This document shows positions 1 to 5,138 of a DNA stretch of 5,138 nt, piece after piece. A program made the position numbers and the translations under genes. Each line of letters starts with the position of its first letter. The first letter of the stretch is position 1. The notes under the pieces were generated by a model. The model was given only the letters and a program-made list of their open reading frames with translations. It was not told where the DNA came from and made no database searches. Origin of the DNA: Methanobacteriota archaeon (GTDB taxonomy: Archaea > Thermoplasmatota > E2 > DHVEG-1); the NCBI GenBank assembly GCA_903930505.1, contig CAIYYQ010000157.1, forward strand, positions 1 through 5,138. The letters run 5' to 3'.

Positions 1-115
1 AAAAACGATCTCTCCGGGTATGCATCTTTCTCAGGAGCTCCAAGACGCTGTTCCTTTGCTTGTTGAAACAGTGGTAAAAAAAATTGTAATTCTTTCTCAG
101 AGGAAAAATAGATAA
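1..115 (+). CDS. C-terminal end of a probable hydrogenase maturation protease (partial)
   Basis: An open frame enters from the left edge (first full codon at 2-4) and stops at TAA 113-115, giving 37 residues. The visible peptide contains SPGMHLSQELQDAVPLLVET followed by a short basic tail. This resembles the C-terminal helix of HycI/FrhD-type [NiFe]-hydrogenase maturation endopeptidases (peptidase family M52), where a 'G-x-x-LS-x-E-(V/L)-x-x-AVP-x-x-VE' pattern is usual; that comparison is from memory of the family. The catalytic part lies outside the window. Family members cut the C-terminal extension from a hydrogenase large subunit. Its position 29 bases upstream of the hydrogenase small-subunit gene, on the same strand, fits this role. 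It is not a duplicate end of the protease at 2619-3107, whose C-terminus differs in sequence although similar in pattern. An unrelated gene end with a chance match remains possible. Confidence 0.6.
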   Translation, partial: KTISPGMHLSQELQDAVPLLVETVVKKIVILSQRKNR

Positions 116-118
116 AAT
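104..118 (+). promoter_or_regulatory. possible internal promoter before mvhG
   Basis: A purine/A-rich stretch followed by GATAAAA (111-117) overlaps the stop codon of the upstream gene. Its centre lies about 27-30 bases before the ATG at 145, so an archaeal TATA box here would give a leaderless or very short-leader mvhG mRNA. Only a weak ribosome-site-like GGTAA (136-140) precedes that ATG, which would be consistent. The element is a poor match and the operon could simply read through. Confidence 0.22.
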
Positions 119-144
119 CCAGTTGTTTCATATTTGGTAATACT

Positions 145-1152
145 ATGGAGAAGCAGAAGAAAACACACGATACTACGAAATCAAAGAAACTTCATGTTGC
201 ATTGTATTGGGCTGCAAGTTGTGGTGGCTGTGAGATTGCGGTTCTTGATATCGACGAAAAACTGCTTGATGTTGTAAACGCAGTTGATATTGTGTTCTGG
301 CCGGTTGCTATTGATATAAAATACAAAGACGTTGAAGCTATGGACAAACATAGTATTGATGTGTGTTTTTTCAATGGTGCGATTCGAAATTCTGAGCAGG
401 AGCATCTTGCAAAACTTCTTAGGGAAAAATCAAAGTTGATGGTTTCATTTGGTGCATGTTCAGTAAGTGGTGGGATACCTGGTCTTGCAAACATGTCAAA
501 TAAAGAGCAGATATTTGATACGGTGTATATTGACAATCCCTCAACAGAAAACCAGAAGAAAACCACGCCAAAGCCATCAGTTACTGTGAAAGAAGGAGAA
601 CTTCTGATTCCTACGTTTTATGATACGGTGAAGAGTCTTGATCAGGTTGTTGATGTGGATTATTATCTCCCCGGTTGTCCGCCGCCCCCGTGGTTGATCA
701 TTGATGCGATTGATGCTATAGTACATGATCGTCTTCCAGCTAAGGGGTCTGTTCTTGCTCCGTTGAAAGCAGTCTGTGAGGAATGTCGATACGAAAAATC
801 AGAGAAAAAAATCTCTAAAATCAAACGGATTTATGAGTTGAATCCCATTGAGCAGAAATGTTTCCTTGAACAAGGTGTTATTTGTATGGGGCCTGCGACT
901 CGTGCTGGGTGCAGGGGGCGTTGTATGGAAGGAAACATGCCGTGTACCGGTTGCGGTGGACTGCTTCCGCATTCGCTTGATCAGGGTGCAAGTATGATAT
1001 CTGGGCTTGCATCTATTCTTGGTATTGAGGGTGAGGAAGGACGAGATGATAAAGACGTTGATGCACTTTTAGAGCAGGTGCGTGATGTTGTTGGGACGTT
1101 CTACAAGTATACTCTGCCGGTTTCTCTTCTGAACCGAAAGGTGATGAAATGA
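145..1152 (+). CDS. mvhG: F420-non-reducing [NiFe]-hydrogenase small subunit MvhG
   Basis: Electron-transfer small subunit of a group 3c cytoplasmic hydrogenase. It pairs with MvhA and carries electrons from the Ni-Fe site to MvhD through iron-sulfur clusters. The 335-residue protein shows the small-subunit signature at its N-terminus (ASCGGCEIAVLD, C26 and C29), then FGACSVSGGIPG (C105) and LPGCPPPP (C178): the four ligands of the proximal [4Fe-4S] cluster. The C-terminal part has eight more cysteines (C211, C214, C239, C247, C256, C260, C267, C270), enough for two further [4Fe-4S] clusters, as known for MvhG. There is no twin-arginine signal, so it is cytoplasmic. The protein is slightly longer than most family members, partly through a lysine- and proline-rich loop around residues 131-155. 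ATG 145 is the first sensible start; the next in-frame Met is residue 66, past the first cluster motif. The gene overlaps mvhA by 4 bases (ATGA). Confidence 0.95.
   Translation: MEKQKKTHDTTKSKKLHVALYWAASCGGCEIAVLDIDEKLLDVVNAVDIVFWPVAIDIKYKDVEAMDKHSIDVCFFNGAIRNSEQEHLAKLLREKSKLMVSFGACSVSGGIPGLANMSNKEQIFDTVYIDNPSTENQKKTTPKPSVTVKEGELLIPTFYDTVKSLDQVVDVDYYLPGCPPPPWLIIDAIDAIVHDRLPAKGSVLAPLKAVCEECRYEKSEKKISKIKRIYELNPIEQKCFLEQGVICMGPATRAGCRGRCMEGNMPCTGCGGLLPHSLDQGASMISGLASILGIEGEEGRDDKDVDALLEQVRDVVGTFYKYTLPVSLLNRKVMK
1139..1145 (+). promoter_or_regulatory. strong ribosome binding site of mvhA
   Basis: AGGTGAT is a perfect 7-base complement to the archaeal 16S rRNA 3' end (ATCACCT). It sits inside the last codons of mvhG, 3 bases before the mvhA ATG at 1149. 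The ATG at 1144 is out of frame with mvhA, so this site supports 1149 as the start and indicates coupled translation. Confidence 0.75.
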
Positions 1153-2615
1153 AGACGATCACGATCGATCCAATTACGAGATTGGAAGGTCATGGGAAAA
1201 TCAGTATTTTTTTGAATGATGCTGGTGATGTGGAGAACGCGTATCTTCAAATCCCTGAGCTGCGTGGTTTTGAACGGTTTGCCCAAGGAAGGCGTGCGGA
1301 GGATATGCCGCAGATTACATCAAGGATTTGTGGTGTGTGTCCTGTTGCCCATCATTTTGCTTCAACAAAGGCACTGGATGCTGCGTTTCATGTTGATCCC
1401 CCATCTGCTGCAAAGAAACTTCGTGAGCTGTTGTACTGTGGGTATATCATCTATGATCATATCTTACATTTCTATTTTCTCGGCGGCCCGGATTTCGTTG
1501 TCGGTCCTGATGCACCTGCTGCGAAACGTAATATCCTTGGTGTTCTTGAGAAGGTTGGACTTGATGTCGGTAAAGACGTCATTAAACATCGTGCGTATGG
1601 TCAGAAGATTACCGCAATTCTCGGGGGTAAAGCAACGCATCCTGTCTGCGGTCTTCCCGGCGGGGTGTCAAAAGGTTTATCAAAAGATGAGGTCAATGAA
1701 ATAAAAGACATGATTATGTCGTGTGTTGGTTTCGCCCAGTTTACATTGAAGGTTTTTGATGATGTTGTCCTGAGTAATAAGAAGTATATGGAGCTTATTC
1801 GTTCTGATGCGTATTCGTTAAAAACCTACAACATGGGGTTGGTTGACAAAAAAAACAAGATGAATTTTTATGATGGAAAAATACGAGTTACTGACCCTGA
1901 TGGTAATGAGTTTGCTCTTTTTGACGGCAAAGAATATACTGATTATATTGGGGAGCATGTGGAAGAATGGACCTACATGAAATATCCGTACCTCAAAAAA
2001 ATCGGTTGGCATGGACTTTGTGATGGTAAAAACAGTGGGATTTACCGTGTGGGGCCATTGGGTCGGTTAAATGCTGCTGATGGTATGGCGACGCCGCTTG
2101 CGGAAAAAGAATATAAAAGAATGGTTGAGACGTTTGGCGGGAAACCGATTCATTCTACGCTTGCGTATCATTGGGCGCGTCTCATTGAGCTTTTGTATGC
2201 AACCGAGCGGGCAGGGGAGTTAATTGAGGATCCTGAGATTACGTCAACGCATATACGTAATGAGGTGGGTGCACCGGGTGAAGGAGTTGGTGTTGTTGAG
2301 GCAGCTCGGGGGACGTTGATTCATCATTATGCAGTTGATTCTCATGGTCTTATTAAAAAAGCTAATCTGGTGGTGGCAACAACAAATAATGCTGGTGCGA
2401 TCACGATGTCGGTGCGTGATGCAGCAAAAGCGGTGATCAAGGGTGGAAAAGTCGATGATGGTATTTTGAATCATGTGGAGATGGCGTTTCGTGCATATGA
2501 TCCGTGTTTTGGTTGTGCGACGCATACGCTGCCTGGTGGTATGCCTATGGTTGTGAATATTTATGATAGTTCGAAACAGTTGTATCGCAGGTTTTCTCGT
2601 GGGGTGGATGAATAA
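1149..2615 (+). CDS. mvhA: F420-non-reducing [NiFe]-hydrogenase large subunit MvhA
   Basis: Catalytic subunit that splits or forms H2 at the Ni-Fe centre. The 488-residue protein opens with the family motif ITRLEGHGKI and carries both metal-binding pairs: RICGVC (C61, C64) near the N-terminus and DPCFGCATH (C453, C456, H459) near the C-terminus. The E384-A-A-R387-G motif, conserved near the active site in this family, is also present. All four nickel ligands are cysteines, so there is no selenocysteine as in the Vhu isoenzymes. A 29-residue tail follows H459 and is expected to be removed by a maturation endopeptidase after nickel insertion; the gene for one lies 3 bases downstream. The start is fixed by the strong ribosome site at 1139-1145 and the ATGA overlap with mvhG. 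Length and motif order match group 3c enzymes. The presence of mvhG and mvhD makes the Mvh assignment firmer than a generic hydrogenase call. Confidence 0.95.
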   Translation: MKTITIDPITRLEGHGKISIFLNDAGDVENAYLQIPELRGFERFAQGRRAEDMPQITSRICGVCPVAHHFASTKALDAAFHVDPPSAAKKLRELLYCGYIIYDHILHFYFLGGPDFVVGPDAPAAKRNILGVLEKVGLDVGKDVIKHRAYGQKITAILGGKATHPVCGLPGGVSKGLSKDEVNEIKDMIMSCVGFAQFTLKVFDDVVLSNKKYMELIRSDAYSLKTYNMGLVDKKNKMNFYDGKIRVTDPDGNEFALFDGKEYTDYIGEHVEEWTYMKYPYLKKIGWHGLCDGKNSGIYRVGPLGRLNAADGMATPLAEKEYKRMVETFGGKPIHSTLAYHWARLIELLYATERAGELIEDPEITSTHIRNEVGAPGEGVGVVEAARGTLIHHYAVDSHGLIKKANLVVATTNNAGAITMSVRDAAKAVIKGGKVDDGILNHVEMAFRAYDPCFGCATHTLPGGMPMVVNIYDSSKQLYRRFSRGVDE

Positions 2616-2618
2616 ACT

Positions 2619-3107
2619 ATGAAAACATTGATACTTGGTGTTGGAAACCCTATTCTCAAGGATGATGGCATTGGTCTTCATGTGGCGCGAGAACTAAAAA
2701 GATCGGTGAAACAGATTGATGTTGATGTGGATACTGCGTTTACTGGTGGGTTGAATCTTGTTGATTGTATGGTTGGGTATGAAAAAGTGATTCTTATTGA
2801 TGCAATCCATGAGAGCAATGCTCAGATGGGTGAGGTGAAACGATATGCTCTTGCAGATTTACCTCTGGGTCATGCGTGTAATCCTCATGATGTTTCTCTG
2901 TCTGAGGCGTTTCGTCTGATGAAGGCACTGGGTGAGACTCGTCTTCCACATACGGTTGTAGTGTTTGGTATTGTGTCTCCGACTGCTCCTGCGACGTTTG
3001 GTGAGCATGTGAGTAAGGCGCTTGCTCCTGCGATACAAAAAACTGTTGATATGGTTCTTGCTGAGTTACGACGTGATATAGGAACCAGTATGCGGGTGGA
3101 TCTATGA
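2619..3107 (+). CDS. [NiFe]-hydrogenase maturation endopeptidase (HyaD/HybD/FrhD type, family M52)
   Basis: Nickel-dependent-recognition protease that trims the C-terminal tail of a hydrogenase large subunit as the last maturation step in the cytoplasm. The 162-residue protein is of usual family length. It begins with the hallmark LGVGNPILKDDGIG (residues 6-19), then VILIDAI with D61, and HDVSL with H90. D16, D61 and H90 occupy the positions of the three nickel-sensing ligands known from E. coli HybD (Glu, Asp, His). The C-terminal SKALAPAIQKTVDMVLAEL is the usual terminal helix. The gene starts 3 bases after mvhA, preceded by a GGTGG-containing site (2601-2607). It ends with an ATGA overlap with mvhD. 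Its placement between large subunit and mvhD makes MvhA the likely substrate, which is inference. The exact symbol is left open because HyaD, HycI and FrhD names are used loosely in archaea. Confidence 0.92.
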   Translation: MKTLILGVGNPILKDDGIGLHVARELKRSVKQIDVDVDTAFTGGLNLVDCMVGYEKVILIDAIHESNAQMGEVKRYALADLPLGHACNPHDVSLSEAFRLMKALGETRLPHTVVVFGIVSPTAPATFGEHVSKALAPAIQKTVDMVLAELRRDIGTSMRVDL

Positions 3108-3535
3108 ATGATTTTGAGCCGAATATCGTTGGTTTTTTATGCAATTGGTGTTCATATGCTGGTGCTGATCTTGCTGGGACAAGTAGGCTTCGGTATCCGC
3201 CGAATATGAAGGCTATTCGCGTGATGTGCTCAGGCAGAGTTGATCCTGCGTTTATTCTTGATGCGTTGAAGAAAGGCGCTGATGGAGTTCTTGTAGCAGG
3301 ATGTCATCCTGGGGATTGTCATTATCAGTCTGGTAACTTTAAGACGAATCGGCGACTTAAACTTTTGAAAAAACTTCTTTTTGAACTCGGTATTGAACCA
3401 GAACGTGTACGATTTGAGTATATCTCTGCGTCTGAGGGAAATAAGTTTGCGTCAGTGGTTACTGAGTTTGTGGAGGAGTTAAAGAAAATCGGGCCAAACC
3501 CCTTTTTTCATTCGTCTCAGAAATCTACGCAATGA
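3104..3535 (+). CDS. mvhD: F420-non-reducing hydrogenase iron-sulfur subunit MvhD
   Basis: Small [2Fe-2S] adaptor (FlpD/MvhD family) that in characterised Mvh-Hdr complexes links the hydrogenase to the flavoprotein HdrA and so feeds electrons into flavin-based bifurcation. The 143-residue protein has the full family pattern: FLCNWCSY (C13, C16), RVMCSGRVDP (C42) and GCHPGDCHY (C67, C72). It also has the conserved LKKGADGVLVAG stretch and a basic helix after it (NRRLKLLKKLL). It stands alone and is not fused to HdrA, as it is in some lineages. The ATG overlaps the protease stop by 4 bases, with GGTGGAT (3095-3101) just upstream as a ribosome site. In methanogens mvhD usually precedes mvhG; here it is last in the cluster, after the protease. 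No hdrA, hdrB or hdrC follows, since the next gene is a pilin-like protein under its own promoter. Confidence 0.94.
   Translation: MNDFEPNIVGFLCNWCSYAGADLAGTSRLRYPPNMKAIRVMCSGRVDPAFILDALKKGADGVLVAGCHPGDCHYQSGNFKTNRRLKLLKKLLFELGIEPERVRFEYISASEGNKFASVVTEFVEELKKIGPNPFFHSSQKSTQ
3503..3508 (+). terminator. T6 tract in the 3' end of mvhD (weak terminator candidate)
   Basis: Six consecutive T lie in the last codons of mvhD, 27 bases before the stop's last base. Archaeal RNA polymerase can terminate at T-tracts without a hairpin, but a tract inside the coding region would clip the gene. The operon end may instead lie in the following 50-base spacer, where there is no better T-run. Confidence 0.15.
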
Positions 3536-3545
3536 AAATGGAAGA

Positions 3546-3556
3546 AAACTATAAGT
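3546..3556 (+). promoter_or_regulatory. TATA-like promoter of the pilin-like gene
   Basis: The A-rich run GAAAA (3544-3548, BRE-like) is followed by CTATAAG (3549-3555). With the usual archaeal spacing of about 25 bases from box centre to start, transcription would begin near 3575-3580. That is immediately before the GGGAGAG ribosome site at 3581-3587. The placement separates this gene from the hydrogenase operon and argues that translation starts at 3588-3591 rather than at the ATG at 3651. Confidence 0.55.
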
Positions 3557-3580
3557 TCTAGTACACTGATACGTTCAGTA

Positions 3581-3587
3581 GGGAGAG
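3581..3587 (+). promoter_or_regulatory. ribosome binding site before a non-ATG start
   Basis: GGGAGAG contains GGAG (3582-3585), complementary to the CTCC of the 16S rRNA 3' end. It lies 2 bases before ATT 3588 and 5 bases before ACG 3591, both in frame with the pilin-like protein. The first in-frame ATG (3651) is over 60 bases away and has no ribosome site of its own. Confidence 0.5.
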
Positions 3588-4418
3588 ATTACGAACAGAA
3601 AAATCTTTAGAAATAATCGTGCGGTTGCCGGTGTTATTGAAGCGCTTCTCATGGTCGCTCTTGTATCTACGGTTATTGGAATGATTCAAGTTATCTACAT
3701 TCCTGAAGTGATGAAACAGCGAGAAGCAGAGCATATGGATGAGGTGTCAAATCAGTTTTCTTATCTTAAATCCATGGTTGATATTCAAACGACAACCGGG
3801 TCAAATGTACCTATTTTTTCTATGCTTACGCTTGGGAGTAGAGAGCTTCCGTATTTTGCGTCAGTACCTGGGTTCGGTTCGCTTAATATCATTCAAGATG
3901 CAAGTTCTCAGATAAAAATTGATTTTGCATCGCTGTCTCCACCTGCGTACCTGACGTCTATCACGTATGAGGCTGATAATTCGTATTTTGTTGATCAGAC
4001 GTATGCTTTTGAGGGCGGAGGAATTATTGTTGACCAGCCTAGTGGTAATTCGGTGATGAGAGTTGATCCGTCTATTACGATAACAAATGGAACGTCGATT
4101 GTAACTGTTAATTTTGATCTTCCTGTGTTTGTCGGTATTTCAGAAAAAAACTCAACAAGTGGGTTGGGAAAATGTGTGATTCGAACGAATTATTCTCGGT
4201 CGGATACGCAGACGATTCCTAGTATTTCTACTATTCAAATCTATACAAAATATGTAAACGCTTGGAACGATTCACTGGCGACGATTCTCGGAGGTGCAGG
4301 AACCGTGAGTAAGGGAACAAATTACGTTCAGATAAATCCATATTCAGGAAAACTTTTTACCTTGGTGCTTAAACGAAATTACGTTTCTGCTCAGATAGGT
4401 CCCGGGTGGGTTGTTTAG
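3588..4418 (+). CDS. archaeal type IV pilin-like secreted protein, apparent non-ATG start
   Basis: Surface or pilus-like protein; its exact function is unknown. From ATT 3588 the frame gives 276 residues. A basic N-terminus (R4, K5, R8, R11) and NNRAVAGVIEALLMVALV lead into a hydrophobic helix (about residues 13-38). This is the layout of archaeal type IV pilin N-domains, as in the haloarchaeal RAVSPVIG-type proteins. Prepilin peptidase would cut near R11-A12 or G15, leaving the helix on the mature protein. The rest looks extracellular: beta-rich, Ser/Thr/Asn/Gly-rich, one cysteine, and four N-glycosylation sequons at N167, N188, N201 and N227. The first ATG (3651, residue 22) would begin inside the helix and lose the whole signal, so it is unlikely to be the start. 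Upstream the frame is closed by TAG 3579-3581. ATT or ACG initiation, or a sequence error in a former ATG, are the remaining options. The domain arrangement resembles haloarchaeal pilin-like families of unknown function (DUF7289 type), from memory only. Confidence 0.75.
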   Translation: MTNRKIFRNNRAVAGVIEALLMVALVSTVIGMIQVIYIPEVMKQREAEHMDEVSNQFSYLKSMVDIQTTTGSNVPIFSMLTLGSRELPYFASVPGFGSLNIIQDASSQIKIDFASLSPPAYLTSITYEADNSYFVDQTYAFEGGGIIVDQPSGNSVMRVDPSITITNGTSIVTVNFDLPVFVGISEKNSTSGLGKCVIRTNYSRSDTQTIPSISTIQIYTKYVNAWNDSLATILGGAGTVSKGTNYVQINPYSGKLFTLVLKRNYVSAQIGPGWVV

Positions 4419-4462
4419 ACGTATGGTGTGTGGTAGGAGACTGATTTGCGTCTATATTGGTT

Positions 4463-4484
4463 CTGTAAAAAAGTTTTTTATCAG
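4463..4484 (+). terminator. T-rich palindrome after the pilin-like gene
   Basis: CTG-TAAAAAA-G-TTTTTTA-T-CAG is a near-perfect inverted repeat around a single central G, with T6 at 4474-4479. It starts 45 bases after the pilin-like stop codon. The arms are mostly A/T and the loop is too short for a stable hairpin, so the T-tract itself, which archaeal RNA polymerase can use, is the likelier active part. Confidence 0.45.
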
Positions 4485-4489
4485 CGAGG

Positions 4490-4497
4490 TAATATAC
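4490..4497 (+). promoter_or_regulatory. possible TATA box upstream of the KaiC-like gene
   Basis: TAATATAC follows the T-rich palindrome in the 178-base spacer between the pilin-like stop (4418) and ATG 4597. Archaeal spacing would put transcription near 4518-4521, leaving a leader of about 75-80 bases before the ATPase start. The match is loose and AT-rich spacers often hold such strings. I see no RNA gene or repeat in the rest of the spacer. Confidence 0.3.
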
Positions 4498-4596
4498 TTG
4501 CAGAGAATGTAAGGAAAATGAGTCTGAGGTATTTTCGTATGAAAAAACTTCTGCATGTAAGAAAAAAGCAATGGTGTTGATTCGAGCGATTGGTTT

Positions 4597-5138
4597 ATGA
4601 GTCCAACTGAAGAAAAGCACGTGGAAAAGAAGAAAGAGGATTTCCTGAAAACTGGTATTAGTGGACTTGATGAATTGTTTTCTGAGGGTGGTATCCCGAA
4701 GGGTAATGCGGTGCTTCTTGCTGGTGGTGCTGGGACTGGGAAGAGTACGTTTTGTCGGCAGATTTGTTATAATTTGGTTTCTCAGGGTAAAAAGTGTATG
4801 TATGTGAGTTGTGAGGAGCCGATTGATCGTATTGAGAAAAGTATGCAGAATTTCGGGTGGAATATTAAGAAGTATAAGGATTCTGGTAATTTTTTGATTC
4901 AGAAGATTAATCCGCTTGATATTTTGCGTATGAAGTTTGGTTCATTGGGTGGTTCTGATTCTGCGACTGAGCTATCGTATAAGATTAAGCCCCTCGTGAT
5001 TCCTAGGGATTTTGCTCCTGATGTGATTGCTGTTGATTCGTTGACTGCGATTATTGCGGCATCGCTAAGTAAGGAGAAGAATTATCGTGTGTATTTGCAG
5101 CAGTTGTTTAGTTTTTTTGAGGAGACTGGTGCGACATC
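4597..5138 (+). CDS. KaiC-like RecA-superfamily ATPase (3' end beyond the window)
   Basis: Partial gene: 180 residues visible, cut by the right edge. A charged N-terminal tail (residues 1-15) leads into FLKTGISGLDELFSEGGIPKG, the classic KaiC/RadA domain entry. The Walker A loop GGAGTGKST (43-51) follows, then VSCEEP with the paired glutamates E73-E74 typical of KaiC-type catalytic sites, and a Walker B strand VIAVDS (143-148, D147). It should bind and hydrolyse ATP, probably as a ring oligomer. Archaeal KaiC-like proteins act in signalling, and a relative (ArlH) in archaellum assembly; the catalytic glutamates make a general KaiC-like ATPase more likely than ArlH. ATG 4597 is the first ATG after in-frame TAA 4558-4560 and lacks a good ribosome site, which leaves leaderless or unaided initiation open. 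It lies downstream of a pilin-like gene but behind a likely terminator, so shared function is only a guess. Whether a second KaiC domain follows cannot be seen. Confidence 0.88.
   Translation, partial: MSPTEEKHVEKKKEDFLKTGISGLDELFSEGGIPKGNAVLLAGGAGTGKSTFCRQICYNLVSQGKKCMYVSCEEPIDRIEKSMQNFGWNIKKYKDSGNFLIQKINPLDILRMKFGSLGGSDSATELSYKIKPLVIPRDFAPDVIAVDSLTAIIAASLSKEKNYRVYLQQLFSFFEETGAT

Noticed and set aside
192..566. Two overlapping - strand frames (181-405 and 192-566) opposite mvhG
   Set aside because: Both mirror the conserved cysteine motifs of mvhG and have no start signals or family features.
1216..1704. 162-codon + strand open frame inside mvhA
   Set aside because: It lies wholly within the motif-bearing mvhA frame, its product resembles no known family, and no independent start signal was seen.
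1818..2012. Short - strand frame opposite mvhA
   Set aside because: Shadow of the large-subunit frame, no motif.
2244..2681. 145-codon - strand open frame across the mvhA 3' end
   Set aside because: Antisense to the conserved C-terminal nickel-ligand region of mvhA; composition is His/Thr/Arg-rich shadow sequence with no recognisable domain.
2794..3144. 116-codon - strand open frame opposite the protease and mvhD
   Set aside because: Antisense to two well-supported genes and rich in His/Gln/Glu/Ser, typical of a shadow frame.
4369..4620. 83-codon - strand frame across the spacer between the pilin-like and KaiC-like genes
   Set aside because: It overlaps both neighbouring genes, crosses the T-rich palindrome, and its product has no recognisable feature; the spacer looks regulatory.
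1..5138. CRISPR arrays, tRNA or rRNA genes, insertion sequences
   Set aside because: No regularly spaced repeats, no tRNA-like or rRNA-like stretches, and no transposase motifs or terminal inverted repeats were seen by eye on either strand.

Overview
The window reads as archaeal chromosomal DNA, moderately AT-rich, with every recognisable gene on the + strand. The archaeal assignment rests on four things: a methanogen/Archaeoglobus-type Mvh [NiFe]-hydrogenase gene set, a TATA-like promoter followed by a GGAG-type ribosome site, a secreted protein with an archaeal type IV pilin N-terminus, and a KaiC-like RecA-superfamily ATPase. A Euryarchaeota/Thermoplasmata-type lineage would fit, but the exact lineage cannot be fixed from the sequence alone.

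Layout. Positions 1-115 hold the last codons of a gene whose C-terminus looks like a hydrogenase maturation protease (HycI/FrhD type). After 29 bases begins a tight cluster: mvhG (small subunit, 145-1152), mvhA (large subunit, 1149-2615), a second complete maturation endopeptidase (2619-3107) and mvhD (3104-3535). Two of its junctions are 4-base ATGA overlaps and one is a 3-base gap, so the four genes are almost certainly co-transcribed and translationally coupled. A new transcription unit seems to follow. A TATA-like box near 3550 and a GGGAGAG site at 3581 precede a type IV pilin-like gene whose signal region can only be complete if translation starts at a non-ATG codon (ATT 3588 or ACG 3591). 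A 178-base spacer then holds a T-rich palindrome (likely terminator) and a weak TATA-like element. A KaiC-like ATPase gene starts at 4597 and runs off the right edge.

How the genes work together. MvhA carries the Ni-Fe active site and MvhG an iron-sulfur chain. MvhD is the [2Fe-2S] adaptor that in known systems passes electrons from H2 to the flavin subunit HdrA of heterodisulfide reductase for electron bifurcation. The protease removes the C-terminal tail of MvhA after nickel insertion. No hdr gene lies in the window, so the electron acceptor is unknown here. The pilin-like protein and the KaiC-like ATPase belong to a different theme, cell surface and signalling. No clearly new multi-gene system is visible. 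The most unusual points are the apparent non-ATG start of the pilin-like gene and the two maturation proteases flanking one hydrogenase.
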